NCBI GenBank assembly: GCA_934047225.1
Contig: OW203988.1
Span: 1,426,001-1,490,000 of the forward strand
DNA length: 64,000 nt
DNA from: Ypsolopha sequella
Taxonomy: Eukaryota; Arthropoda; Insecta; Lepidoptera; Ypsolophidae
Direction: 5' to 3'
The translations under genes and the position numbers were made by a program. Shown in pieces: positions 12,120 to 24,829 of this stretch; positions within the stretch are counted from its first letter, which is position 1; each line of letters starts with the position of its first letter. The notes below the pieces were generated by a model that did no database searches, had not been told where the DNA came from, and saw only the letters and a program-made list of their open reading frames with translations.

Positions 12120-12560
12120 TCACAACTTATAATTTTACTATTTTCCAACTAGTTTCGCCATTTCGGCATTATCAAGGGACGGTTTATTTACAAACACTGC
12201 GTATGGATATAAATATAGCAATTTATAGATTTTTTTTCTGTCCGTCTGTTCGCGCACATCTCGAAAATTACTGAACGAATTTTTATGTCACTTTTACACA
12301 TGGACAGAACTTAATTTGGATTAGAATATAGGCTTTGTCTAATTAAAATCGGATGTCGGAAAAAATGGTAATCGTCATTTAAAGACATTCAAAATTTTCT
12401 TTTCTACTGTTAGAAATTACATAGCAAACAATAATTCCTATCGATGAAGCTATAAAGAAGTCACGAGCAATTGTATAAAGGTAAAAAAGAAAAGAAAACT
12501 TTGGTAAGAATTATGTGAAGTCTAAAATTTTAGTACATAAAAAATCAACAGGTGGCGCTG
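12120..12560. repeat. Fragments of lepidopteran-type dispersed repeats
   Basis: CGCCATTTCGGCATTATCAA at about 12153-12172 is echoed at 16551-16562 (ATTTCGGCATTATCAAGG). This phrase type is common at insect retroelement ends. A CTGTCCGTCTGTTCGCGCAC block follows at about 12239. No gene. Confidence 0.45.
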
Positions 12561-12597
12561 TTCATTATATGAACGCGCATAAATAAATATTTACTTA

Positions 12598-13020
12598 GGG
12601 CCTGCACAATGCTAAAATTCAGTCCTGCTCTAACGCTTTTGTGTTGTAACTGTCTATCCTGCTCTAACCAGATGCCGCGCACGCAAAACTTCAGTTATTA
12701 TGAAATTGCGGCTTCATGAGGACTTCATTTACTATATTTTTTATGTAATAAGGTTGATTTTTTCTAGTTAGTATTTGCGCGTAATGTTTTATTTCAATCG
12801 GTTTTGAAATATGGAAACTGAATAGCTTTTTTCATAAAATTTATGCTTTTTTAAAAGTTATATAATTCAAAGAAGATTAAAAGTACGTTTATTTATAAAA
12901 TGTAATTAATAATTGTCTTGAGTCCAAAAACACGCTATATTTTTTATTTTTACCATCTACATTGACGGAAATGAATCCAATGCAAAACTGATGTTTAGCA
13001 TTTTGGAGTCCCTATTTTGG
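12598..13020 (+). repeat. Dispersed repeat A, copy 2
   Basis: Second copy of the repeat at 3791-4160, with scattered substitutions and short indels. Both end close to AAAACTGATGTTTAGCATT. Confidence 0.75.
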
Positions 13021-13988
13021 TAAATAAAAAGCTTAAATGCAAATTTAGTTGATGTGGTTACCACTGTACGATCAGTGAGACTAGGATGATAAAGAAAGAA
13101 GGAAGGTAGATCACTGTTCGATAACTTATTATCCAACTTTAAAACTGGGATACTTTTATTGCGCAATTCCCAAGGGATTATAATGTGTGGCCGCCCCAAC
13201 TAGCAAATTCAGTACTTAAAACGATCTCAAGACTACTTTTATTTTCACTTATAAGAAACTTGTAGCAGGCTACAAAGCTGGATTTGGGCGCAGTTATAGG
13301 AGCGTTTATTTCTATAACTATCTTTTAATCAACTTATAAAATGTTACTAAGCTCTATAATATACTTGACGAAGCGCAATAGCTTCTATAATGATATGAGA
13401 CTACAAAATTACAAGCACAAATGCTCTTGTTAGTATCTGACATAAGTATCTTACCAAGGCAATCTTGTTCATAATGCACTATTAATGTACTTAGCTATTA
13501 GTTATAAGTATATTTTATTAGAGGTTATCTTTGTTGTGGCTGATGGTTCCGGTTGGTTTTTGTTAAATTCATAATAAAGTTTCTGTTACTTTTATTTTGT
13601 ATTATTGTAGAATATTACTATTAATATATTGTAGAATATTACTTATAATAATATATATTGTAATTATAGTGTGTGAACTCGTGGGGAAGTCATTTTTACT
13701 GTAAATGTGTACGGCAATTTAGTTAGTTTCTCAATGCCCTCCACAAAATAGCACATTAATATATTGTTGTAATAAAATTATTGCATCAATAATTGATAAT
13801 CAATAATTATTCTTTTGAATAGTCGCCATGTTTTGAAATTGCTCTTAATTAAGTACTTTGTAGAACCATTGTAGGTAAATTAGTACTTGTAGCAGTTTCA
13901 GTCCAGATAACCGGCCTCCATTTTAAAATAAATTAGGGTTCCCTTGAAATCTTCTTGCTAATGTTTAAATTTTCTTTTTTAGGGTTTA
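13021..13988. other. Intergenic DNA
   Basis: AT-rich, including repeated TATTGTAGAATATTACT phrases near 13603-13645. The 80-codon minus frame at 12957-13199 overlaps repeat A and is not supported. Confidence 0.5.
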
Positions 13989-14291
13989 CTAGATGGTTGT
14001 ATTTCTTGATGTTGACTGTTTTTTGACAAAATATTCATTGATTTTATTGACAAATATGAGATTTTCAACTTCTTCACTTTCTGAGTGATAGGCTAAGGGT
14101 GAAAAAATATTTTCGGTTGCGAAACCCTCATTTACTTCACGTGCATTTGCACTTGACGCGCTTGATTTACTTCCTGATCCTGTTGATTTTATTCCTGAAG
14201 AACCTGCGTTCAATAATTCTTTATACCTATTTGTCACTTTTTTCCTATAACCACCACTCTTTTTCAATCGTTTCCAATCGCTTAAATTCAT
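13989..14291 (-). CDS. Hypothetical basic/serine-rich protein or first exon (100 codons)
   Basis: The frame starts ATG at 14291 with MNLSDWKRLKKSGGYRKKV, a strongly basic opening. It continues through a Gly/Ser-rich linker (about residues 30-48: NAGSSGIKSTGSGSKSSASS) and an acidic stretch with SESEEVE. An arthropod-style initiator TCAGTT lies at 14329-14324, about 33 bases upstream. A basic W-K-R-L-K-K-S-G-x-Y-R-K-K opening is reminiscent, from memory, of N-termini of uncharacterised transposon-associated insect proteins; this is inference. The frame could be complete, or spliced near its end, where a weak TA|GTAAAC sits at the stop. No enzymatic domain is visible. Confidence 0.4.
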   Translation of the reverse strand: MNLSDWKRLKKSGGYRKKVTNRYKELLNAGSSGIKSTGSGSKSSASSANAREVNEGFATENIFSPLAYHSESEEVENLIFVNKINEYFVKKQSTSRNTTI

Positions 14292-14339
14292 GTTTAACTT
14301 ATTTTCTCAAGACAAAGGGGAATAACTGAATTTCAACAA

Positions 14340-15480
14340 AATGGCTGACGTTTACTAATATAGTAGTTTATAAGCTTTTTTGATATTTAAGCGCACTTAT
14401 TAAGTACTTTTAGACTTAAAAGGGTCTCAAGCAAGCCTATAACGGTGCAAACTTATAGTGATCTCAGCTAAGTATGTTATAATTATCTTGTACTCTCACA
14501 AAATGATAATATAGGATCAAAATATTATCCAGGACTATTTAGTCTTACTGCAAACAATTACAGGAGTCTTATTCCTTAAAGTGTCCTAAAAGATAATCTT
14601 GTAGCTAACTATAAGACTGAGATACAAAAGCAAATACTCTTGAGGACATCTATGCTTGTGAAATGCTATTACTAGTAAAAATGTCCGAAAAATGTTTTAT
14701 AGGTCAGTCTTGTAGCGAACTATAAGACTGAGATATAAAAACTAATGCACTTGAGTATGTTAAGGCTTGGCAAATGCTTTTATAAGTTAAAGAGTCTACC
14801 GCAATGCCTTTATAAGAACGTTATTAGTACTGATAGACTTATAATCTGTCTTTATAGGATTAGTTTGCTTGTTGGGGCATTATCTTCTTCCACGCGGACG
14901 AAGTCACCGGCAACAGCTAGTAAGTAATATAACGAATAAAAACTTGTATTTACAGTCTCGCTTGATGCTTTATATAGCCATTTTGGAACCGAACTTTAAC
15001 ACACAACAAAGACCAAACATATTTTCCAAAACTCTATAGACCATGATATAGAACAAAACAAATAGCAACATAAGTATCTTGAAAACTTTTCGATAGGTAT
15101 CTGTAAAAAATGCTTCATAACGTGGTTTTGCGCCTTAAGTGACGTCACATTTGCTATCTCTCTCTTTGACGTCATTAGACGGAGACTGTGCTTCAGAGAT
15201 AATGTGGGTGCATAGGTTCGAGGATAATGATACGGCGAGAATGGTTAGTTTTGCTTCTTTAATTTTATGCATTTCACAAGGATGTCTGGAAGAGAAAAAA
15301 GTGTGTAGGCTGTGTCTATGACTCATACAACATTGCTGTAGGTTTTCAAGCCGAATTAATACATCTTTCTGGTCATCATTAGGTCACATGACCTAAATAT
15401 TTTGATAAACTTTACGTGTCAGATTTTTTTTTGTGTATGTATTATAATATTATGTATATAAACAACAAAAATAAATACAC
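14340..15480. other. Intergenic DNA
   Basis: Shows a loose recurrence of AACTATAAGACTGAGATA near 14607 and 14718. The frames at 15135-15326 (both strands) overlap each other and have no recognisable domain. Confidence 0.5.
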
Positions 15481-15491
15481 ACGATATCAAA

Positions 15492-15518
15492 TTTCGACTC
15501 CTATGGAGTCGTCATCAG
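15492..15518 (-). ncRNA. Hammerhead-like motif (Penelope-type end), degenerate
   Basis: On the minus strand CTGATGA (15518-15512) is followed by C, a 6-bp stem GACTCC/GGAGTC with loop ATA, then GAAA (15495-15492). This is the core order of a hammerhead ribozyme. However, a C precedes the stem where the family normally has a base pair, and the flanking stem I is poor here. Related motifs lie at 50304-50333, 50541-50570 and 51319-51345. Activity is not implied. Confidence 0.35.
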
Positions 15519-15625
15519 TAGAATGTGGTATAAATTAATTCTTTGGTGAATATTTTAACGGATCTCAAGTAAATTGTTTCAAAATATCTGACTGTTTCGT
15601 TAAATTCTATTTTGATGGCTAGACT

Positions 15626-15780
15626 GCACTTAAGAGCAGTTTCATAGCCGGATAGTCAAAAACTCGCCTTTTTCTAATTAATCGAAACATAACACTTAAA
15701 TTCAAAATTCACTCAATAGTTATTCAACAAAACCTTATTACCTATGTATCGTGTATGCTGCCATCGAAAAATTTCCTTGG
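15626..15780 (+). repeat. Dispersed repeat C, single copy
   Basis: Starts CACTTAAGAGCAGTTTC and runs through TTTCTAATTAATCGAAACAT, ATTCACTCAATAGTTATT and CAACAAAACCTTATTACC. The same series occurs at 39036-39194, 39308-39420 and, inverted, 40271-40451. Confidence 0.8.
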
Positions 15781-16765
15781 TTTCAAATAATGCAAAACTT
15801 CTCACATGTTGCCACGCAAATTTATTTTACAATTGTTTTAGGACGTATTAAGGTAAAAAAAATTAAGGAAAATGCGTTTAGTAATTTGAAAATAAATAAA
15901 AATCGTGGACACCCTAACCTGTACAGTATACAGTATACATTAGGCACCTAGGACCAATAGTTATTACTACAGACATATATAAAAGAAGAGATAAAAGAGG
16001 TGCTAGTGCACTCAACCGAGTTCCTGTTGTAACGCCACTGAGCATATTATTTAAATGCACCCATATAAAACAACAATGTAAGTAGACACCAAAATCTTTT
16101 GGATCTACTGACTCTTGTAATAGTGACCATTTTCCCTAAAACCGTGAGTGATACTCGTAATAACCGTTGCATTATTTCTGTACTAAAGTCACACGTCATC
16201 AGCAATGCACGTGTATACATAAACGGCAGAAAAAGCGATTCGTGTGGAACAAAGACTCTGACATAAATACATCACATTATATTTATTAAAAATTTCATTG
16301 GCTGTGTTGTTAAGGAGACACTAGGATGAATCTTCGCTTCATAATTCCGGTCTGACCGTAGCTATGTACCTATAGAGTATATTTATACTTAGTAATAGTA
16401 GATTGCTATAGCTACACTGTGATTTTATCCTTTTCATATCAACTACAAGAAAAGCAAAAAAAAGCTACAATTTTATACATTTTGTATACAGCTTGAGCAC
16501 TCACGTGTGATTGTTTTTGACTATATGCCAACCGTTTCACCGATACAATTTCGGCATTATCAAGGCGATTGTCGTTCTTAGGACGACGACGCGGCGTTCA
16601 CCGTCGTTGTCAAACGGGAACTTGTGTCAACAACAATCATAATGTAATAATAATGTAGTATGTCAGCTCACGCGAGTTTTAATAATATTTTGTATACATT
16701 ATATACATTTTGTCCACCTTTTATTTCAAAAATTAAAACTGGTCAGTCTTATTCTACAAAAATAA

Positions 16766-17065
16766 TTATTTGGTCGGTAAATGTGCGAATAGAACTATCT
16801 TAATTAAGTCCTTAACTAAATAAGTAAGGTCATTTATGTAAATTAAAAAGAACAAGGGTCCCAATATGGAACTTTGCGAAACACCCATTTTAACTAATGC
16901 TCCACATAATTTTCCAACATTAATGTCTACCTGTTGAATTCGATCACTAAGATATGACTTCAATAACGCCTAAGATTTACCCCTCACGCTATATTGATCC
17001 AATTTACATAAGAGTGTTTCATGATTAACGCAATCTAAGGCTTTCGAGAGGTACAAAATACACCA
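16766..17065 (-). pseudogene. Non-LTR retrotransposon reverse transcriptase relic
   Basis: Minus-strand translation gives a segment like LSKALDCVNHETLLCKLDQY (motif A region, with stops), then SYLSDRIQQVDINVG and VSQSSILGPLFFLIYINDL (motif B region, normally PQGSILGPL; the P and G positions are changed). The expected FADD box is replaced by FAH. Only about 100 codons of the palm survive, with in-frame stops near 17020 and 16965. The sequence differs from the RT at 19270-21165, so it represents a second family. It is inactive. Confidence 0.75.
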
Positions 17066-18156
17066 AATATTATTTACTATATTTTGAAAAAAAAATCTAC
17101 TCAACCGGTAAAACTGACACAAGTTAAGAATTTATCAGCAAAACTAAGTTTGTTTTCAGGACAAGACTAGCCTTAACCAACTGTTCTCATGCTGAAATTT
17201 AATTACAAACTAGTCCATACCTCACTTTTTGACGATGCTATTCCTTATCGATAAGTCATGATAATTTTGCCCTTCGCGTTCAGTGATATACAGATTTTAA
17301 CCTGCAACCTTTTATTGATGCTTGAAATAAACCTGGGAGCCATTAGTTGTACAAGCGAATACCTAATCAAGACCAGAAAAGAGCTCAAAGCAGTCTGTAG
17401 CCTCAATGAAACACAACATGCTAATTGCCTAGGTTCCCGGAAACCTCCTGAGCTGCCTTTAATATTCACTTTACGTGTATATTTGCAGAACCCTTTGATT
17501 GCTGGCGTGGTGCTTAGGCATATTATATGGCATGAGGCATGGATTCTGTCACATGCATTCTGTCAGACAGATGGTACAGTACATACATGTGACTTTCAAC
17601 TTAACCTTACTAGTTTAAAATATTATGAAATAGTATTTATAACTGAGCTCAAAATAATTATTTCAATTTAGTTTCATTGATTGGTGTGAAAATTAGGACC
17701 ACTCAAGGTGAATGCTCTGGCCTTCATTCGAAAACGCACGACTTATGATTGTTTTTTTTATATTTGATTTTTAAAAAAATATATGATTTTTGGGATAAGG
17801 TTCCCTTAAATTTTTATGTCAATTAGGCTTTTAAAGCAAAGTTGTGTTATGTTATGCATTAAATTGCATTAGGTTGTTAATTATCATGCACAATAACTGA
17901 ATATATATATATATATATATAATACATGATATAAAGTTGTTGTGCACGATAATTTATAGTGGAACAATAAAATAACATAATTTTGCTAAACAAGCGTAAC
18001 TACTCATCATTAAACTACAGTCGCTTATTGCCATAAATACTTTTTATTAAAAATAAGAAAATTAATCTATTTAGGGTTTCGGAAGGAGACCCGTTGGTCG
18101 TTGAAACCACCTTAAAGGTTTCTACGGATTATACGCAACGTACAGTTATAATATGT
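17066..18156. other. Intergenic DNA; unassigned 137-codon frame
   Basis: The frame at 17258-17671 (plus) lacks recognisable motifs, has an overlapping open minus frame, and is not called. A dinucleotide AT run lies at 17901-17920. Confidence 0.45.
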
Positions 18157-18517
18157 TGAATGCAAGTGCTCGTTAAGGCCCACGTTTTATGCATCAAGTC
18201 GATTATTTTGCCCTAGGGCTTTAATATATATATTTTTTTAAATTATCTACGAGAAGTTGGCTAACCTGCAACCTTTCCTGTGTACCATAATTTTTTTACT
18301 TTTTTTCCACTGTTTAACGGCTCGGGATACAGTCCTTTTGAGCCAATCATAATTTAAAGTTCACAAGATTATATTTGTTTTATTTCCTTACACTTTGCAT
18401 TGAAAAACGTAGTATGATACACGGGCGTAAGACCAATAAATTACTCGGTTACGTTTAAAACACTTGCTACGCTCGTGTTTTAAATCGTCCTCGTAATTTA
18501 TTCCTTTTCGCCCTTGA
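18157..18517 (+). repeat. Dispersed repeat D, copy 1
   Basis: A 360-400 bp family member: TGCTCG, TTATTTTGCCCTAGGGCTTT, AACCTTTCCTGTGTACCATA, TTTAACGGCTCGGGATACAG, AAAGTTCACAAGATTATATT, and a terminal palindrome-rich part around AAACACTTGCTACGCTCGTG. Other copies are at 32951-33348 (minus), 46067-46248 plus 48667-48880, and 49086-49490. Confidence 0.85.
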
Positions 18518-18639
18518 TACTGTTATCTACACTCATGTCATAAAATCCTGATTATGAACTCAAAAATAGTGTATAATGGTGTGGATTCGGAATCACATAT
18601 TTGAGAGGACTAAACTCGATATAAGCGTTCTATCCTTTT

Positions 18640-19269
18640 TATTTTGACTCAGAAAGAACAAGACAGAATACTTAAATTAAGATTCAAGATTTTTATTTGT
18701 TGAACCAAGGGTATCGAAGGTGTAGATTACAATAATAATTAGTCTCCTCTCAGTTCTACCCTGCAGGGTGTACAAATATACAAACACACAACATCAAAAC
18801 AAATAGTAAATAAAGTAAAGAAAACAAAAAAAATTAAAAATATAATCAGAGGTCCCACATGCAACTTTGACCTGTAGACATAATCACTGACGATGAACAA
18901 ATCACATTACTTAAATATCATAAACATTAAAAAAGAAAACAAAATTTAAAATTAAACAAAAACAAGCATGCAGTAAACTAAACAAACAATGTTACCTATC
19001 TATCTATTATTTCATATTTTCATTTCATAACAAATCAATAAGTCGAGTCAGGTTGCGTTCAAAAACCCGAACTAAATTAAAATAAAATAGTGTGTATTAC
19101 CGACTTCGTCAGACATAATTTTGAAGATACCTACACGTAATAATATCAATAACATATAGGTAATTAGATATTTAAATTATAAGCAAATTATATTATCATA
19201 ATTGTGTCAATACCAAAATAATAAATGTACATGTTACTAAAATTTGTCTAAAAGAAAATCTTGAGTATT
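18640..19269 (-). other. Probable 3' region of the non-LTR element
   Basis: AT-rich DNA directly downstream of the RT stop codon on the minus strand. It probably includes the 3' untranslated region, but the exact end and a poly-A tail could not be fixed. Confidence 0.4.
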
Positions 19270-21165
19270 TTAATAGGCTTTCTCAATTAGTAGCTTTTTT
19301 AAGGTTTTCTTAAATGTATAAAAATTTTCAATGTCACGGATAGAACTAGGTATGTGGTTAAAGATTTTAGGAGCCATACCCAAAATACTTTTGTTTAATA
19401 GGGCCGTATTTGATGAAAATGCTGCAAACATGTGTTGGAGACGCCTACTTTTGAATTTATTAAAGAGATGGGGATTTTGTTTTACAAAACAGGCAGTTTC
19501 AAATATATAAAGTGAAGGCAGAATTAATATTTTTAACTCTTTGAAATGTGTCTCGCAGGTATCTCTTATTTTCAGATGACATATGGCCCTTATGCACTTC
19601 TTCTGAGATTTGAACGCAGCTTCTTTGTTTGTTGAATTGCCCCAGAAGATAATACCGAATCTTAAAGTAGATGCGACAAACCCATGATACGCCTTCAATA
19701 CGGCGTTCCGACAAACTACTTTTGATAGCATATACAGTGCGTAGGAGTATTTGTTAAGTTTTTTGCATATGTGCTCAACTTGAGGCTTCCATGTCAGTTG
19801 ACAGTCTATGTGTATTCCTAAAAACTTTGCAACTTTTGTTTCCTCAATTTTGGTGTCATTATGTTTTATGTCGATGCTATCGGGGTGTAGCCTTTGCCTG
19901 AATGTCATTGTTTTAGTCTTGTTTAAATTAATTATTAGATTATTACATGTCAACCAGTTGATTATACTATTTAAAGAGGAATTTATTTCAGCTTCGTGGT
20001 TTGTTGTATCATTACTAATAAAGATCGCTGTACTGTCATCTGCAAAAAGTACCATTGGGTGATTTATGACACTAGGAAGGTTGTTTATATATAACAAAAA
20101 CAGTAAGGGACCCATGACACTTCCCTGTGGTACACCATTTACTACTTTACAATAATTTGAAGAAAAAATCTCTTTACTTTTCGTGCGTCTATTTATTTTA
20201 CATACTTCTGTTGTTTGGTATCTATCCTTAAGGTACGTTTCAACTAGGTCACTAGTTATGCCTCTGATGCCATAATTTCTTAATTTATTCAATAATATAT
20301 TGTGATCAACGTGGTCAAATGCTTTTGACATATCCATAAATAGAGCTGTTACAATTTTTTTGTCATTCATGCCTATAATTACCTTATGAAGGAAGTCGAA
20401 AATTGCTTGATCTATACTGGTTTGTTTCCTGAACCCTTTTTGCTCGGGAGCAAGGATGTTATTTTTTTCAATGAAAGAATAAAAACCATTATACATAGCT
20501 TTTTCAAAAATTTTTGCAAATACGCATATCAATGCTACAGGTCTGTAAAAATCCATATTATCTTTATCTTCCGTCTTAAACAAGGGTTTAATTATGGAAT
20601 ATTTGAGTTTATCGGGAAAAGTCCCATATTCTCAAATAATAATAAATATGACTCAATACTGGAGCAACCATTTTCGCAGTAAATTTAATAACTTTGGTGG
20701 AGATGCCATCCGGACCTACGCTATTAGTATTCCTAAGCGATCGTATAATTAATTCTATGTCATAAGGAGTAGTAGGGTTTAAGAAGAGAGACTTTGGAGT
20801 ATTGTTTACGTTAGGAGTGGTCGATTTTAAATTGGGCTTTGTGGATACATTATTTACAAAATATTCATTAAAAGATTGAGCTATTTCCTTTGGGTCTTTT
20901 ATTAGGCGACCATTAACGTTAATTTGTTCAATATTGTCTTTTGGCACCCTTACTTTATTATTATTAATAATATTCCACGTAGCTTTGGTTTTGTTTTCTG
21001 CTGTGTTAATGTCATAGTTGTTCTGCGATTTTTGAGTATGTCTTGAACTCACTTTTATTATTTGAACTTGGAGATATTCTATAGCGCCATAGTAGTTGTC
21101 TTTTTCGTTTGCTACAAATCTTTATACGTTTTGAGATCCATTTAGGTCTCCTAATACTGTTTATC
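19270..21165 (-). pseudogene. 5'-truncated, frameshifted non-LTR retrotransposon reverse transcriptase
   Basis: Three minus-strand segments make one RT. The first (about 21165-21020) reads PKWISKRIKICSKRKRQL, a linker typical between endonuclease and RT. The second (21052-20609) includes KATWNIINN and VGPDGIS, the start of the RT fingers. The third (20583-19270, 437 codons, open further upstream to about 20640) has FYRPVALI, motif A FMDMSKAFD with Asp84, motif B GVPQGSVMGP (150-159), motif C FADD (180-183) and NLNKTK (motif D). The C-terminal half is the usual family tail. Two frameshifts separate the segments, near 21020-21050 and 20610-20640, and no endonuclease domain is found upstream. 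That fits a 5'-truncated, dead insertion of a CR1/Jockey-like element. The clade is inferred from motif style. Confidence 0.9.
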
Positions 21166-21880
21166 TTTATCTTTTTTATGGGAAAGTGGTAAAGTTTAGT
21201 CCTGTCAAATATGTAACATCAAATCGACACCAATGACAATTATTTTAACGAACATCTCTTACATAGAAAAAAATTAAATAAAATTACTGTTTTTTTAACA
21301 AAATTACGCTTAGCAAAAGTCTGCTTTAAAAGTACAATTAAACAATTAACAAAGTACCGGCAAATGCAACTTATTCTATACCGTTATGCATGAGTGAGGG
21401 TTTAATATACTATACCAAAGAGGTTTTATATGAAATTGCCTATAAATACAAAACAATACCCGCCCAACTAAGGAGGTTTGAAGTTCAGACAATGGTTAGG
21501 TTGTAATGAGCCTAGATTACATTTCAATTTATTTTTGGTTTTTGTGGTTCAAAAGTTTATTTTTGGTCTAAAACAGCTGATATCAATGAGTAATAACAAT
21601 GATAATTTGACTACACATGATATTCTAGAAAGAGTGAAGAAAAGGATGTAGCATTATTAACCAAGAAAATCAAAAACAGCTTGATGCTATTAATAATTTT
21701 TGGGTTGGAAACAGGTATGTAACGACCTATTGCATGAGTGTAGATAAAGAAGTGTATGGCTTACGGCTCGTTTTTTAAGCTCACGCTCGTGTTTTAATAA
21801 CCTCTCCACTCAAACATCCCAGCAACTAGATTGGCCGAAAAAAAAGGAGTGTTTTACATCCCGACAACCACGTTGGTCAA
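21166..21880. other. Intergenic DNA upstream of the RT relic
   Basis: AT-rich, no coding signal. A fragment CTCACGCTCGTGTTTTAATA near 21780 resembles part of repeat D. Confidence 0.5.
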
Positions 21881-22318
21881 TTCCCATAGCTTAATTTTTT
21901 AAAGATTTCTTTTCATATTTTTTCAGTGAATATACGCCATTTTATATTACAATTTTCATTATATTGGTATATATATATTTTTTTTGTGATTTAAAAAAAG
22001 CATTATGATGTCACTGGGGGGGGGGGGGGGCATTTTAGGCATTGTACAGATTAATAAATTTGATACATACAAAAGTGGTCTGTCTCTGTTTATCTACTCA
22101 TCTGTTGTCCATCTGTCACATCAGTCGAAAGCAAATCATTATAAATTTATCTTGATAGCAAAGTCACATTTCTAAACAGCCTTTTCTCAAATGACGTCAC
22201 ACGAAGGCAAATGGAAGTAGCAGCTTTTTCGTAAAAACATTTATCATCATGATGTTTTTTAGACTACAAGTTCTGAAATACGGCTTATTAAACCAAAATC
22301 TCGAAATTGTTTTCGAAT
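21881..22318 (+). repeat. Dispersed repeat B, copy 2
   Basis: Second copy of the repeat at 11542-11950. It contains a G15 run (22016-22030) absent from copy 1, so the tract arose after dispersal. Confidence 0.8.
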
Positions 22319-23031
22319 GAACACACCTTAATACCTAATTTAATCTAAGTGAATTCGTTCAGTCGAACTGGTAGTTGTAAAAAAGACAACCTAGTGTTGC
22401 TTTTCAGTATTACTTGCAAGAAATACTAAGTTAGAGTAATTATCAAAGAATAATAAATTTTAAAAGTTTAGTGACCTCTACGCGGCTGCTATTTTTGGAA
22501 CAGTTTGTGTTCATTTATTCGTAATTATTGTTTTAGTTATGCATACTATTAGGTAAACAAGTCAGAGAAAAAGCAGCTGAGGCTTAAATTAACAAAGCAC
22601 AGAAAATTTCCGTGACTAAAAACTTATAAAACCCATCCTACAAATAAGGCTTGGCTTCTTCGCTGAAAGAAGCTCGCACTACACATTTGCGCTCTTTCCT
22701 CCACTCAATTGTCCTTACATTTCTGCATCATATTCTGTCGTCGCAATGAAAACTAAAAACATTGCAGATCTTCCACTCACACCGCATTCCTAACCTTACC
22801 ATCCTAGACATAGAGTTTCAATTCATCTGGACAGGTTCAGTGGTAAATTCAGATGCAGGGAAAGGCAAGAGTGCCTGAACTCGGGCGGAAACTAAAGTGT
22901 GGAATAAAAGTGACGCGTCGAGTCTGAGGGAAATAAAATGTGACGAATTGACGATGACTTTTTACTGCTACAAATATGGACCGGTTAGTGGAAAATTGAT
23001 GCTGCTATACTCTATCCCAATATGGAAAATG
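22319..23031. other. Intergenic DNA
   Basis: A moderately GC-rich patch at 22640-22930 has no open frame and no recognisable motif. Confidence 0.45.
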
Positions 23032-23304
23032 TTATTTGTAATCAGTGTGATATAACCTAATATTATATACTGCAATGTGTGCTGTACAATTTAAACATTT
23101 ACTGTAAGTGAGTTTACTTCTATTTATAGATAGAAAATTTTTTTTAACAATATTTTTCATAAATTGTAGGTTATTAAGTTGTTTACAAACAATATTTTCT
23201 CTATAGTACCTACAGTAAAGATACGTTTGTAATTGAACATGCCCCGATATAGATTTTCCGCTTTTATTCTTGTCTGAGTTGCGCTTGACTCTAGTTTTAG
23301 ACAT
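23032..23304 (-). CDS. Hypothetical 90-codon frame, weak gene candidate
   Basis: ATG at 23304 opens with MSKTRVKRNSDKNKSGKSIS, a basic, low-complexity start that looks more coding-like than most frames here. A perfect TATAAATA lies at 23336-23329, about 25 bases upstream, and TTCAGC lies between, so the leader would be extremely short. The second half is less coding-like. A possible donor TAG|GTACTA is weak. No family is recognised. Confidence 0.25.
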   Translation of the reverse strand: MSKTRVKRNSDKNKSGKSISGHVQLQTYLYCRYYRENIVCKQLNNLQFMKNIVKKNFLSINRSKLTYSKCLNCTAHIAVYNIRLYHTDYK

Positions 23305-24800
23305 AAACTGCGGCTGAATAGGCGGGTTTATTTATATCTATACTTCTTAAGAAAACTAATGTATTTATCCAATGTTCAATCCAATGTTAATATCCAATGT
23401 TGACTAACTCGGGTGTAGATTCTTATCAAGAATGTAATGGAAAATAATAATTATATACTTACAGCAAAATACGTTGTGTTTTTTAAGTTATATATATATA
23501 TATTATAATATTGTTTACTATTAGTGTTATACTTTTTGGAGTCGATGGGAATATTGAAATAAAGACGTAATTGTGTTTCTCTGTGAAAACGAAAGTTTTA
23601 TTTATAATACGTTAAAATCATCATAACCTTATCTAATATTTTATTATGTTACAACTGCCAGCCGTGACATGGCAAATTCAAATTAAAGAAAAGCGGAGAC
23701 ACTAACCATAGAGGAAAAAGGTCCATCTACGTGTGTAGTGATTTTCTTTACATGTATATATATAATCATCGATATAGATAGTTCACATGACAATGAGTCA
23801 CAAAAGTTATTTGTCTTTAACTGAAGTATGTCCCATAGGCCTATTACCTCGTTGGTCCCCATGGCCCAAGGTTTTCTACACCAAACGCAACAAACATGCA
23901 TCCTTCCCAAAAGGTTTAGTTTGTTTGCTTGCGCCGCGCCGCTTGAAACCCTTTGCCTTCGCCGCTGCAACGACATTGTCCGCGGTCACTTGGATAAACG
24001 CGTCATGATATAGCAGAAATACGAAACAAGGTTATATACATATTGTATATGAAAAACAAGAGAGGTGAAATCAATGCAATGTGTGTTACTTGAAACGTGA
24101 GAGATATTATAGTTTATGCAACTGTAAAATTATATGTAGCCATTAACACACTTGTGCAATCCTATTTTGTGTTACAAAAACTACTTTAGAGACTAATTGG
24201 CTACTTCAAGTAATGTTCTATAGGTATAAAAACTTTTCTATAACCAAATTGACTCAATCGTCTTCAGAAACTAGATTTGGTGTTTAATATTAACTATGTT
24301 TTACTGGATACTTTCATTAAAACAGTGAATTGACATCACACAATTTTTTTAAACCGGATTTATCTCACTTGTGGAAGGAGGCATAGATTAGGTCGACATT
24401 TCAAGAGTCTCGATGATGATGATCAATCATAACCTCATTAAAAACCCAACCTGTGCCGTCCTGCACAATATGTTTACTTCACTAGATATTAACGAAAAAT
24501 GATCTTTAAATAAAACTACGTACTCTAAATATTATTCATAGCGATGGATTTCACAAAATAAACATAATACTACGTACTCAATTGATTGTACTGAACATTT
24601 TACCCAAAGGTACATATAGGTATTACCGTATTTGTATGAATACCGTATCAATTGCATAAGTTTCGATTTTGTGCGGGAGAAGAAAAAACACAGTACTTTA
24701 CTTTTATAAGAGTAACTGACCACCTCAACATTCGTATGTAACATACCTGCCAAAATTTTGTTTAAGCTTCCTTTGAAAAGCAGAAAACCATTCCAACTTT
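23305..24800. other. Intergenic DNA with an unassigned GC-richer block
   Basis: Positions 23820-24010 are richer in GC and open in several overlapping frames on both strands. None shows a recognisable domain. A TATATA run lies near 23492-23502. Confidence 0.45.
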
Positions 24801-24829
24801 TTGTTTGAAGCAAACGATTGCATGCTTCA

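Noticed and set aside
17258..17671. 137-codon plus-strand frame
   Set aside because: No recognisable domain, an overlapping open minus frame, and no splice or promoter support.
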